From Parcubacteria group bacterium GW2011_GWD2_42_14 (GTDB lineage: Bacteria; Patescibacteriota; Minisyncoccia; Phycocordibacterales; UBA12088), in assembly GCA_000998045.1 (NCBI GenBank), contig LCCS01000012.1, positions 1-45,765 on the forward strand: a stretch of 45,765 nt of DNA, written 5' to 3'. A program made the position numbers and the translations under genes. A model generated the notes under the pieces. It was not told where the DNA came from, did no database searches, and was given only the letters and a program-made list of their open reading frames with translations. Numbering within the stretch: the first letter of the stretch is position 1; the number at the start of each line of letters is the position of its first letter. Positions 14,913-22,470 of this stretch are shown here, piece after piece.

Positions 14913-15944
14913 ATGAAAATGTTCACATGGATTTTACTACTTATCTTCATTATTCTTGTCGGTGCAGGTCTTGTTTGGTACGCACTTACGCATGAGGTGT
15001 ATCCAAAAGACATCCAGTATGGTGTATCGTTTAACACACTGTATGCACGAGAGCTCGGGCTTCCATGGGAAGAGGTATACACTGCAATCCTTGAAGACCT
15101 ACAGGTTCGCCACTTGCGACTTGCTGCCCATTGGCCAATGGTTTCTCCCGCAGAAGGCGAGTGGAATTTTTCGGAGCTTGATACCCAAGTACGACTTGCA
15201 GAGGAACATGGTGCCGATGTAGTTTTCGCTGTAGGTAGACGACTTCCTCGTTGGCCAGAATGTCACGTACCTGTTTGGGCACAAGAGAAATCATGGGAAG
15301 AGCAAAAAGATCTTATTCGAGAGTATCTAGAACAGGTAGTTACTCGGTACAAAGACAGTCCTGCAATTGTGTATTGGCAGGTTGAAAATGAACCATTCTT
15401 GACGGTGTTTGCAAAAGAGCATTGTGGGGAACTCGACACCGCATTTCTTGACGAAGAAATAGCACTTGTTCGTACGCTTGACCCATCACATCCAATACTT
15501 GTGACAGATAGTGGAAATCTGGGGATGTGGTATGGAGCATATAAACGAGGAGATAGTTTTGGTACGAGCGTCTACGTATACCTCTGGAATGAGGCTACGG
15601 GTCCTATTGAATCAATTCTTCCCCCTGAGACATACATAGCTAAAAGAAAATTGCTTGAAATTATATTTGGAAAAAAGGAAACGATGTTGATTGAACTTTC
15701 TGTTGAACCTTGGCTCAACGTGCCTGTGGTAGACGCAGATATTGATACCCAATTAGCACGTATGAATAGTGAAAAGTTTGAGAAAATTATTGCATACGCA
15801 AAAGAAACACGTTTTGAAAAACAGTATCTTTGGGGAGCAGAATGGTGGTACTGGCTCAAGAAACATAAAGATCATCCTGAGTTTTGGGAAAGAGCACGAA
15901 AACTGTACGGTGATCAGCTGGCAGATACTGCTGAAAATTCATGA
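14913..15944 (+). CDS. membrane-anchored glycoside hydrolase-like TIM barrel
   Basis: A 343-residue protein with an N-terminal membrane anchor (about residues 3-25) and an exported (beta/alpha)8 domain. Seen: YGVSFNTLYARELGLPWEEVY, LRLAAHWPMVSPAEGEWNF (typical of the GH-A clan), VYWQVENEPFL with the probable acid/base Glu (about residue 158), and a second carboxylate in MLIELSVEPW (about residue 261) near the nucleophile position, plus QYLWGAEWWYWL. It resembles cellulase/GH5- or GH42-like proteins found in CPR genomes, but I cannot fix the family. It follows the EamA gene with only 3 nt between. Confidence 0.8.
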   Translation: MKMFTWILLLIFIILVGAGLVWYALTHEVYPKDIQYGVSFNTLYARELGLPWEEVYTAILEDLQVRHLRLAAHWPMVSPAEGEWNFSELDTQVRLAEEHGADVVFAVGRRLPRWPECHVPVWAQEKSWEEQKDLIREYLEQVVTRYKDSPAIVYWQVENEPFLTVFAKEHCGELDTAFLDEEIALVRTLDPSHPILVTDSGNLGMWYGAYKRGDSFGTSVYVYLWNEATGPIESILPPETYIAKRKLLEIIFGKKETMLIELSVEPWLNVPVVDADIDTQLARMNSEKFEKIIAYAKETRFEKQYLWGAEWWYWLKKHKDHPEFWERARKLYGDQLADTAENS

Positions 15945-15961
15945 AATAATAGGGATGTTGA

Positions 15962-15970
15962 TGGTATTCT
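15962..15970 (+). promoter_or_regulatory. extended -10 box of leaderless S49 protease gene
   Basis: TG-G-TATTCT; the hexamer ends at 15970 and the predicted transcription start, 15977, is the A of the ATG. Confidence 0.5.
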
Positions 15971-15976
15971 ATAAAT

Positions 15977-16870
15977 ATGAATATGGAAGAAAATAGTGTT
16001 ACTCAACCGAATAAAAAACGTGGTGCATGGCATTTCGTGTATGCGATTTTGGTACTCATCCCTTCTCTTTTTTTCTGGGGATTTGTACTTATTCTTTTTT
16101 TGGGATTTATAACTATTTTATACAATGAGGATATAACCTGTAACGTCGCAAGGATACCCATTCAGGGTGTTCTTACCTCCACCGACAGCGGAATAGGTGA
16201 ACTTCTTGGTATGGGAGTTATTGCAAGTGCAGATAGTGTTGTTCAGAAAATTACTGATGCTGACGATGATGAGGATGTTGTTGCCATTTTACTTGATGTT
16301 GATTCTCCAGGGGGAACGCCACTCGCCGGAGATGAAATAATGGCAGCACTTTTGGATACACAAAAACCCGTTGTTGCGGTGGTGAGAGATAGAGGTACTA
16401 GTGCCGCGTACTGGGCTATTTCTGGAGCTGACTATATAGTCGCATCACCTGTTTCTGCTGTTGGTTCTATCGGTGTCACTATGTCGTACCTGGAAGTGGC
16501 AAGCTCTACGGAGTATGTGGGCTCACGGTGGATTGATCTATCAAGTGGATTATACAAAGATGTAGGGAATCCAGAACGAGTATTGACGCAGAAAGAAAAG
16601 GAGTATTTACAATCACAAGTAGATAGTGCGCATGCATACATGATTGATCGTATCTCAACTGCACGTACAAAATTCTCAAAAGAAGAACTGACTGCACTGG
16701 CCGATGGACGTGCCTTTTTTGGAGACGAAGCGCTTCGGTTGAAACTTGTTGATGTGCTTGGTGGTTTTTCCGAAGCGACCAAGTACCTGCAGGAAACACT
16801 CTCAATGAACGAAGAAGACGTGGTACTGTGTGAAGCAGAGGGTGGGGGGTTAGAAGACCTTCTTTATTAA
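15977..16870 (+). CDS. sppA: S49 family signal peptide peptidase (SppA-like)
   Basis: A 297-residue protein with a strong N-terminal membrane helix (about residues 20-46) and a ClpP-fold S49 domain, the short Bacillus-type SppA. It degrades cleaved signal peptides in or at the membrane. Seen: IPIQGVLT, LLDVDSPGGTPLAGDEI (oxyanion region), the nucleophile in DRGTSAAYWAIS (Ser about residue 142), YIVASPVSAVGSIGVTM, and the likely general-base lysine in SGLYKDVGNPERVLT. It contains AL-ADGRAFFGDEAL-LKLVD, a family signature. The gene starts 33 nt after the glycosidase but has its own promoter. The C-terminal tail is acidic. A repeat begins immediately at the stop. Confidence 0.93.
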   Translation: MNMEENSVTQPNKKRGAWHFVYAILVLIPSLFFWGFVLILFLGFITILYNEDITCNVARIPIQGVLTSTDSGIGELLGMGVIASADSVVQKITDADDDEDVVAILLDVDSPGGTPLAGDEIMAALLDTQKPVVAVVRDRGTSAAYWAISGADYIVASPVSAVGSIGVTMSYLEVASSTEYVGSRWIDLSSGLYKDVGNPERVLTQKEKEYLQSQVDSAHAYMIDRISTARTKFSKEELTALADGRAFFGDEALRLKLVDVLGGFSEATKYLQETLSMNEEDVVLCEAEGGGLEDLLY

Positions 16871-17046
16871 GGGACCTATGTAAACGGCGCGTTTCGTCGT
16901 CAAACTTCACAAAATGTCGTTCGCTGTACGACGTTGTACAGCTCACTCCATTTTGTTCGTTTTCCTAGAAGTGCGACCAATTTTTGTTAGCCGAAGGCGT
17001 TACAAAAATGAAGTACTCTTGTGGTGCATCCGTTTACGTAGGTCCC
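16871..17046. mobile_element. palindromic MITE-like repeat, copy d (enlarged)
   Basis: GGGACCTATGTAAACGG ... CCGTTTACGTAGGTCCC, about 176 bp. The core matches copies b, f and i; an extra block of about 50 bp near the right end (GCGACCAATTTTTGTTAG..., 16973-17025) is shared, in reverse complement, with copy e. Confidence 0.75.
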
Positions 17047-17129
17047 AAATTTATTTTCGTAAGTGTTTTTACCTATAATCGTAAAACTATTTTGAGATAC
17101 GTGAAGTTTTCGCATAACCCTGCTCAAGG

Positions 17130-17135
17130 TATACT
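17130..17135 (+). promoter_or_regulatory. -10 box of leaderless gene 17142
   Basis: TATACT ends at 17135, so transcription should begin at 17142, the A of the ATG. Confidence 0.6.
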
Positions 17136-17141
17136 GCCACA

Positions 17142-17984
17142 ATGATTCGTTTTGGTATTATTGCACTACTTGTTGTTATTCCTCTATGGGCTCCATGGAT
17201 GGATACAAAAGGAGTAGAAAGCATCACAAAAGAAGTGTTTGAAGCTTTTGGTCCCGTGGCCTCGAGTTGCTATGACAGTGAAGGTAAGCTACTCCATGAA
17301 GGTGTGGAGGTGAGCTGGTATCCCCTTGGACGCTTAGTACATACCTGTGCGGGAGACTATGTTATTTGGGTATGGGGTGCGATTAAAGAGCAGGGCGGAG
17401 TGTACAAGCGCTCAAATGAGTTGCAGGCAGTAAAGTCAAAAGCGATTACTTGTGCAGATGTGATTGAGCGGCAAGAACAACGGCTGGCCACTACCACGGA
17501 CAGTACACTTATTGAGTATAAAGGTACGTATGCTACGGAGCCGGACTTTGCAATTTTCAAAGAGGCAAGTGAACATAAAAGAATTCTTTCCGAAGGGCTT
17601 AAACGTGGACCGACCTTTGCGGGAAAGTTTACAGTCGTCGAGTGGGGTTGTGGTTCAAACTGTCAACAGCACGCTGTTTTGGACGTGGAGAGTGGGCTTG
17701 TCGTGGCATATGGTCCACAAACAGAATATGGGGTGGAGTATTCATTAGACAGCACACTCTTGGTAACCAATCCAAAAGATAGATTGCCCCCACTCCCTGA
17801 GTCTGCCTATGAGACTGAAAACATTGCTCTTACTATTGCTCGGCTACCACGAGAATATTACAGGCTTACGACGGACGCACTCTCGGGTAGCCAGTATCTC
17901 GTGCGACTCTGTGTGGAAAGTTCCGCAACAGGATACATCGAACTAGAAGATGATCGCCTGGGTCTGATAGATGAACAACAATAA
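17142..17984 (+). CDS. exported protein of unknown function (WGCGSNC motif)
   Basis: Encodes 280 residues with an N-terminal signal or anchor (FGIIALLVVIPLWAPW). The recognisable part is GPTFAGKFTVVEWGCGSNCQQHAVLDVESG (about residues 163-192), which resembles an uncharacterised periplasmic domain of the form FAGHY...WGCGTGC; other cysteines (SSCYDS, HTCAG, ITCAD) suggest disulfides. No enzymatic function is known to me. Its stop is 2 nt before the HD gene, so the two share a transcript. Confidence 0.75.
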   Translation: MIRFGIIALLVVIPLWAPWMDTKGVESITKEVFEAFGPVASSCYDSEGKLLHEGVEVSWYPLGRLVHTCAGDYVIWVWGAIKEQGGVYKRSNELQAVKSKAITCADVIERQEQRLATTTDSTLIEYKGTYATEPDFAIFKEASEHKRILSEGLKRGPTFAGKFTVVEWGCGSNCQQHAVLDVESGLVVAYGPQTEYGVEYSLDSTLLVTNPKDRLPPLPESAYETENIALTIARLPREYYRLTTDALSGSQYLVRLCVESSATGYIELEDDRLGLIDEQQ

Positions 17985-17986
17985 TA

Positions 17987-18589
17987 ATGTCAGACGAAAA
18001 AAATATTAAAATAGTTAATTTTCTTTTTGAGGCAGGTACCATGCGCAAACTTGCTCGCATGCATCGGCAAACTCTGTTGACCGATGATATGTCAGATAAC
18101 ATTGCCTCACATTCATATCGTGTTGCTCTCATAGCGTGGATACTTGCGCAGGAAGAGGGAGTTGATCCATACAAAACTGTCATGATGGCACTTTTCCACG
18201 ATTTAGGTGAGACACGAAGTAATGATCACAATTGGATACATAAACGGTACGTGACAGTACATACACAAGAAATATCTAACGACCAGTTGGATCCAATGCC
18301 TTATCCCTTCATGAAGTCTCTACAGGAGGAATACGAAAAAAGAGAAAGCAAGGAAGCAAAAATCACCAAAGATGCAGATCTTCTTGAACAAGCATTTCTG
18401 TTGCGTGAGTATGAGTGGCAAGGCAACAAAGAAGCCAGTATATGGTTGCGAGGTAAAGATGGAAAAGGGAACGCACAAATCAACTTACTGCAATTTGAAT
18501 CATCAAAAAAAATTAGTAAAGCTCTGTATTCACAGAGTCCTTCTGATTGGTGGAATGGTTTGTGGACGAGTTTCAACCGTGCGGAATAG
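17987..18589 (+). CDS. HD-domain phosphohydrolase (YfbR/HDDC2-like)
   Basis: A 200-residue cytoplasmic HD hydrolase. Metal ligands seen: His in ASHSYRVALIAW (about residue 42), the HD pair in ALFHDLGE (about residues 68-69), and the distal aspartate in TKDADLLEQAF (about residue 128). This set matches the YfbR/HDDC2 group of 5'-deoxynucleotidases that act on dNMPs. A dNMP phosphatase would fit a host with scavenged nucleotides, but substrate is inferred. It is translated from the same mRNA as the preceding gene. Confidence 0.85.
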   Translation: MSDEKNIKIVNFLFEAGTMRKLARMHRQTLLTDDMSDNIASHSYRVALIAWILAQEEGVDPYKTVMMALFHDLGETRSNDHNWIHKRYVTVHTQEISNDQLDPMPYPFMKSLQEEYEKRESKEAKITKDADLLEQAFLLREYEWQGNKEASIWLRGKDGKGNAQINLLQFESSKKISKALYSQSPSDWWNGLWTSFNRAE

Positions 18590-18609
18590 TGCGATTGCTC
18601 AAATAAAAC

Positions 18610-19203
18610 TTAAGGTTGATTCGCGGGAGTAGTATTGCAAACATCTGGTGCCCATAAGCCTTGCTCTTTTTCAAGTGCTTCAGCCTCCGCAGACATATAG
18701 GAGGCTTGTCGCTCGTATGCTGAGTGGTACGTAAATTCCTGTGCGTATCCGTCTGCGAGCATTTGTTTCCCCAGATCTGTACCATCAGGCATTTCTACGT
18801 AGGCAAGCAGTCTTCCGTAGCTATCGTACATGCCCTGTGACTCATCAAAGTACAGTGTTACGAGTCCGGTGCGAGCAAGCTCTTGAAGGTGTGTGGTGGA
18901 TTCTTGCGCATAGCACTGTGGTCCCCCAGGGTCGTTTGGTTCAGGTGCGTCTATACCAATAAGTCGAACGTACTCGGTCGCATTTTCAAATCCGACAATA
19001 ATAGTGTCGCCATCAACAATTCGCATGAGTGGATACGAGATTCCACTTTCATGAACCTTCTTCTCGATGGTAACGGATTCACTTTCCTCAGACACAGCAT
19101 CATCCTCTGGAGCTAGTGCAACATTTCGTTCTAGTAGTTCGTAGAACAACACTACGTTAAGTATCACTGAGATAATAAGAATACCTTGGCCTATTTTGTT
19201 CAT
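18610..19203 (-). CDS. membrane-anchored staphylococcal-nuclease-like thermonuclease
   Basis: A 197-residue protein with an N-terminal anchor (about residues 5-25), an acidic linker (EDDAVSEESES) and an SNase (OB-fold) domain: MRIVDGDTIIVGF, VRLIGIDAPEPND (catalytic Arg/Asp region), LYFDESQGMYDSYGRLLAYVEM and LVTLYFDE, ending with KEQGLWAP. The usual catalytic Glu-Arg elements (LIGIDAPE; YGRLLAYV) are present, so activity is likely. The anchor places it outside the cell, where it could degrade DNA for nucleotide uptake; this fits a nucleotide-scavenging CPR lifestyle. ATG 19203 is exactly the predicted transcription start. Confidence 0.92.
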   Translation of the reverse strand: MNKIGQGILIISVILNVVLFYELLERNVALAPEDDAVSEESESVTIEKKVHESGISYPLMRIVDGDTIIVGFENATEYVRLIGIDAPEPNDPGGPQCYAQESTTHLQELARTGLVTLYFDESQGMYDSYGRLLAYVEMPDGTDLGKQMLADGYAQEFTYHSAYERQASYMSAEAEALEKEQGLWAPDVCNTTPANQP

Positions 19204-19209
19204 ATATAA

Positions 19210-19218
19210 ACTGTACCA
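19210..19218 (-). promoter_or_regulatory. extended -10 promoter of leaderless nuclease gene
   Basis: Minus-strand TG-G-TACAGT ends at 19210; the predicted start, 19203, is the A of the ATG. Confidence 0.55.
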
Positions 19219-19309
19219 TATTTAATCGGGGTGGTGGTATTTCTCAATACCTATGGTGTTGACAGGATGTATTTTTGTCACAGTAAGAGGCTATCCACAG
19301 GCAAAAAAG

Positions 19310-19338
19310 TTGACGGTGAACGAATGTTCACCTAAACT
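19310..19338 (+). promoter_or_regulatory. SOS promoter with LexA box
   Basis: GGTGAAC-GAAT-GTTCACC (19315-19332) is a perfect 7-bp inverted repeat containing GAAC-N4-GTTC, the Bacillus/Actinobacteria-type LexA operator, not the E. coli CTGT-N8-ACAG form. It fills the 17-bp spacer between TTGACG (19310-19315) and TAAACT (19333-19338), so bound LexA would block polymerase. It precedes the small gene at 19370, lexA, a umuD-like gene and umuC. Confidence 0.85.
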
Positions 19339-19369
19339 ACGTATATACAAATAACACCAGGGCATACAT

Positions 19370-19642
19370 ATGAGTAAAACAACATTATATCAAAAGATAC
19401 ATTCAGAATTAGATAAGTTAAACGACCGCATCGATACTAAAATTATCAAAGGTCTTCAATATGAAAAAGAAGCACGTCGTCACAGAGAGCTTCTTGCAAC
19501 ACTGCAATACCTTCGTGAAGACGCCTCATCATCTCCCGTACAGCCATTACGACGTCGACCGCGCACAGGCAAGAGTCCAGTACGGCAGAGTCTTAATCGC
19601 GGAGTTGTGGCGAGACTTTTTACTTGGAAATTTGCTTTTTAA
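19370..19642 (+). CDS. small basic protein, first gene of the SOS cassette
   Basis: Encodes 90 residues: a predicted coiled coil (LYQKIHSELDKLNDRIDTKIIKG...KEARRHRELLATL, about residues 6-46) followed by an Arg/Pro/Ser-rich basic tail (PLRRRPRTGKSPVRQSLNRG) and an aromatic end (RLFTWKFAF). No family recognised. It stands directly behind the LexA box, so it should be the most strongly damage-induced gene of the cassette. A DNA-binding or checkpoint role would be a guess. The last codons adjoin a partial MITE-like repeat. Confidence 0.65.
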   Translation: MSKTTLYQKIHSELDKLNDRIDTKIIKGLQYEKEARRHRELLATLQYLREDASSSPVQPLRRRPRTGKSPVRQSLNRGVVARLFTWKFAF

Positions 19643-19643
19643 T

Positions 19644-19740
19644 TAGAACTTATGCAAACGGCGCACCACAAGGGCACTTCATTTTTCTAATTCGTACCTC
19701 ATAAGAAAAATTGGTCGCATTTCGGTTGCAAACTTCACAA
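19644..19740. mobile_element. partial MITE-like repeat, copy e
   Basis: Left end TA-GAACTTATGCAAACGG is present; the matching right end is missing. The interior (GCACCACAAGGGCACTTC, then AAAAATTGGTCGCA) matches the reverse complement of the extra block in copy d. Inside is an imperfect hairpin ATTTTTCTAA/TTATGAGG...AAAAAT. It ends at the lexA start. Confidence 0.6.
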
Positions 19741-19745
19741 TAAGT

Positions 19746-20318
19746 ATGGAACAATACACAACAAAACTTAGAACTTTTTTTCAGAAGCACAAACGCATGC
19801 CTGGCTATAGTGAAATGTGTACACTCTTTGGTTTTGCTTCTAAAAATGCCGTAGCTAAGGTGGTGGGAAAACTCATTGATGCAGGTGTGGTAGAAAAAGA
19901 TTCACGAGGCAAATTGGTCCCTGTTGCGCTTACAGAAACAGTGCCGTTGCTAGGACACATAGAAGCGGGATTTCCTTCAGCGGCAGAAGAGGTGGCACTT
20001 GATAGAATTTCGGTGGATGAGCTTTTGCTAGGAAAAAGAGAAAAAATGTATCTTTTGCGAGTAAAAGGTCTTTCTATGGTGGATGCAGGTATTTACGAAG
20101 GCGACCTTTTACTTGTGGAGCGTACATGCCAAGCGAAAGTGGGTGATATTGTCGTCGCCAACCTTGATGGTGATTGGACAGTTAAATACTTACGAGAGAA
20201 GAAAGGTAAAAAGTATCTGGAAGCAGCGAATGAAGACTACCCCGACTTGTGGCCCCAGCTCTCTCTCGAAATAGGTGGCGTGGTTAGAAGTGTGATACGT
20301 ACGTATGGGAATAGGTAA
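19746..20318 (+). CDS. lexA: SOS repressor LexA
   Basis: A 190-residue S24 protein. The N-terminal winged helix (FFQKHKRMPGYSEMCTLFGFASKNAVAKVVGKLIDAGVVE, about residues 11-50) matches LexA DNA-binding domains. The Ala-Gly autocleavage site is in HIEAGFPS (A74-G75), the catalytic serine in VKGLSMVDAG (Ser110) and the lysine in DWTVKYL (Lys147). RecA filaments would trigger cleavage. The only LexA-type operator I find in the window is at 19315-19332, so it probably represses its own cassette. No recA here. Confidence 0.93.
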   Translation: MEQYTTKLRTFFQKHKRMPGYSEMCTLFGFASKNAVAKVVGKLIDAGVVEKDSRGKLVPVALTETVPLLGHIEAGFPSAAEEVALDRISVDELLLGKREKMYLLRVKGLSMVDAGIYEGDLLLVERTCQAKVGDIVVANLDGDWTVKYLREKKGKKYLEAANEDYPDLWPQLSLEIGGVVRSVIRTYGNR

Positions 20319-20512
20319 TATCAGAACTTCATCTTGGCTTAATTCCAGTTTGATAAAATTTACCAGAAGGAAGTATGTGAGAAATCACCAGCATTATTTT
20401 AAAAACATCATTTAAAAAAAATTAAAAGCATTTGTATGAAATCAGTATCTTTCATTAGAGACAAAGAACATATATCAAAAAAAATGCTTACCCAACACAC
20501 CGCATGTAGTGT

Positions 20513-20878
20513 GTGTGGAAGGATTTTTTTGAAGGGTATACAAACCCTCTTTCTCTCGATGCACTTTTTGTGCACAATCCTGCATCAACATTTTTTATCG
20601 AAGTAGAAGGTGATAAAGAAAATTTCGATATCGGTGAAAATATATTTTTAGGCATACATGCTGGGGATGTGCTTACCATAGACAGAGCTTTGACTCCAAC
20701 GCTTGGACGACTTGTTTTGGCTGTTCGTGACGGGGCATTTACGCTATGTCGTTTTACAGAACATGAGGGTCAACAGTTTTTGATCTGTGGTAGTGAATCA
20801 AGTACAGCTCTCGCACTTGAGGATGGTGGAGAGGTGAGTATTTGGGGGGTGGTATCCGCTGTGAGCCGAAAAGTGTAA
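20513..20878 (+). CDS. degenerate UmuD-like S24 protein without catalytic residues
   Basis: Encodes 121 residues aligning with UmuD: LSLDALFVHNPASTFFIEVEGD matches the stretch before the UmuD nucleophile, and AGDVLTIDRALTPTLGRLVLAVRDGAFTLCRF the rest. The GDSM nucleophile is GDKE and the catalytic lysine of FTVKKL is Cys79, so it cannot self-cleave or act as a protease. The GFPSPA cleavage region is absent; a stop at 20507 cuts the frame, and the only start is GTG 20513. Another frame (ATG 20436) overlaps the start, so an N-terminal frameshift is possible. It sits between lexA and umuC and may be a ready-processed UmuD'-like partner of UmuC. Confidence 0.75.
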   Translation: MWKDFFEGYTNPLSLDALFVHNPASTFFIEVEGDKENFDIGENIFLGIHAGDVLTIDRALTPTLGRLVLAVRDGAFTLCRFTEHEGQQFLICGSESSTALALEDGGEVSIWGVVSAVSRKV

Positions 20879-21000
20879 GAACCTACATAAACGGCGCAGT
20901 TCGTCGTCAAACTTCACAAAATGTCGTTCACTGTACGACGAGTACAGCTCACTCCATTTTGTTCGTTTTCCTCGAACTGCATCCGTTTCTGTAAGTTCTA
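20876..21000. mobile_element. 125-bp MITE-like repeat, copy f
   Basis: TA-AGAACCTACATAAACGG ... CCGTTTCTGTAAGTTC-TA, with the CACAAAATGTCGTTCACTG interior shared with copies b, d and i. Its first bases overlap the stop of the umuD-like gene. Confidence 0.8.
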
Positions 21001-21187
21001 TTCTATTTTTGTTCGGACACCTTGAACTTCATCCGTTTGCGTAAGTCCTAACATCTGCTTCAGTTAAGTGTAAGTTCTGTTCTATGAAGTCCTGTTCTTC
21101 GCTCCTCCGGGAGCTACGGACTCTTGCGCCAAAGCTTTAGCGTCGGAGCACGGACAAGTAGAACTGCACCGTTTGTGTAAACTCTAT
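21001..21187. repeat. composite of repeat fragments before umuC
   Basis: Two pieces follow copy f. 21001-21050 is a second right half (CTTGAACTTCATCCG...CGTAAGTCCTA). 21065-21187 runs from GTGTAAGTTCTG to GCACCGTTTGTGTAAACTC and carries a GC-rich module CGCTCCTCCGGGAGCTACGG plus GGACAAGTAGAACT, both also found in copy h (27170-27200). No gene is seen in this 187-bp stretch. Confidence 0.65.
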
Positions 21188-21198
21188 TAAAAATATAC

Positions 21199-22470
21199 AT
21201 GACAGAATATATTTTTTTGATTGATTGTGACAATTTCTTTGTTTCCTGCGAGCGATTATTTCGTCCTGATTTACAAAAGAAGCCTGTGCTTGTTTTATCA
21301 AGCAATGATGGGTGTGTTATTTCGCGTTCACAAGAGGTAAAAAATCTAGGCATAGGAATGGGTGAGCCGTACTTTAAAATACGTGACCTGTGTGAGAAAA
21401 ACACTGTTTTTCTTTTCTCAACAAATTTTGAATTATATAGAGATATTTCAGCACGGGTAATGAGTGTGTTGCGACGTTTCTCAGATACCGTCGAAGTATA
21501 TTCTGTTGATGAGGCCTTTTTAACTTTTTCTGTTTCTCAAAATGCAGAAGCGATACTTTTAGAAAAAGCGAAGGAGGTTCGTTTTGCTGTCATGCGAGAA
21601 ATTGGTGTACCAGTATCTGTGGGAGTGGCTGTGACAAAGACATTAGCAAAAGTTGCAACTCATTTTGCGAAACCGAAACACAGCACTAATGGCTGTTTTG
21701 TCCTCGTGGATACCGATTTGATACATGAATCCCTGAAGAAACTAGAAATTGGTGATGTGTGGGGTATTGGGCGAAGACTTGCGTCCAAACTTGCGAAAGC
21801 AGGAGTACACACTGCTTTTGATTTTTACAGTAAGACCTATCCATGGATACAAGCACAAACAAGTATTCTTGGTGTGCGCACTGCACGAGAGTTACATGGT
21901 GTACGGCAGCTTGCTGTGGGTGAAGATGCCGAGCTTCGCAAATCGCTCCTGCATTCACAGTCGTTTGGTAGCGCGGTACATTGTCTCATCGACCTACAAA
22001 CATCCGTAGCCTATCATGCGCGCAAGGTTGCGGAGATCTTACGCAAGGAAGGTGCGCTCGCGCGTGAGGTGAGTATCTTTCTCTATAGAAAATGCACAAA
22101 CGGAAAGCGTGAGAAAGTGCTAGGCTCTGAGATTCTTGGTACCTATACCAACAGTACACTTATCATCGTTGCTACGACGCTCACCGTGCTTGCGCGCTTG
22201 TATGTGCCGGAACATTCGTATACCAAAGCAGGCGTGTATGTAAAAAGTATAGTTCCCGAAGGAGGTCAACCGAGAAGTACGTTATTTGGGGAGTATACCA
22301 ACACACATCAGGAGATAATGACAGCTGTTGATGATTTACGGAGTAGGTATGGGGACGTGATACACACAGGTCTTGAAACACGCGCTAGCAAAAGTCAGGC
22401 ACATTCAAACCACCTCTCCCCACGGCGTACTACCAGATGGGGCGAGGTTTTACATATAGGGCTTACGTAA
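21199..22470 (+). CDS. umuC: Y-family DNA polymerase UmuC
   Basis: A 423-residue translesion polymerase of the UmuC (Pol V) type. Seen: DCDNFFVSCERLFRPDLQKKPVLVLS with the first carboxylate, SSNDGCVISRSQEVKNLGIGMGEPYFK, the YSVDEAFL catalytic carboxylates (about residues 101-108), helix-hairpin-helix IGDVWGIGRRLASKLAKAG, and a little-finger domain with LHSQSFGSAV. It is the last gene of the SOS cassette. The final residues HIGLT and the stop codon come from the left end of MITE copy g, so the original C-terminus may have been altered. No clear promoter of its own. Confidence 0.95.
   Translation: MTEYIFLIDCDNFFVSCERLFRPDLQKKPVLVLSSNDGCVISRSQEVKNLGIGMGEPYFKIRDLCEKNTVFLFSTNFELYRDISARVMSVLRRFSDTVEVYSVDEAFLTFSVSQNAEAILLEKAKEVRFAVMREIGVPVSVGVAVTKTLAKVATHFAKPKHSTNGCFVLVDTDLIHESLKKLEIGDVWGIGRRLASKLAKAGVHTAFDFYSKTYPWIQAQTSILGVRTARELHGVRQLAVGEDAELRKSLLHSQSFGSAVHCLIDLQTSVAYHARKVAEILRKEGALAREVSIFLYRKCTNGKREKVLGSEILGTYTNSTLIIVATTLTVLARLYVPEHSYTKAGVYVKSIVPEGGQPRSTLFGEYTNTHQEIMTAVDDLRSRYGDVIHTGLETRASKSQAHSNHLSPRRTTRWGEVLHIGLT

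Noticed and set aside
20436-20606. 57-codon frame (MKSVSFIRDKEH...) overlapping the umuD-like start
   Set aside because: It has no recognisable domain and overlaps the S24-like frame; at most it is the frameshifted N-terminus of that gene, so it is noted there and not as a gene.
20513-20878. Calling this gene an active UmuD
   Set aside because: The nucleophile serine, catalytic lysine and cleavage site are all missing.
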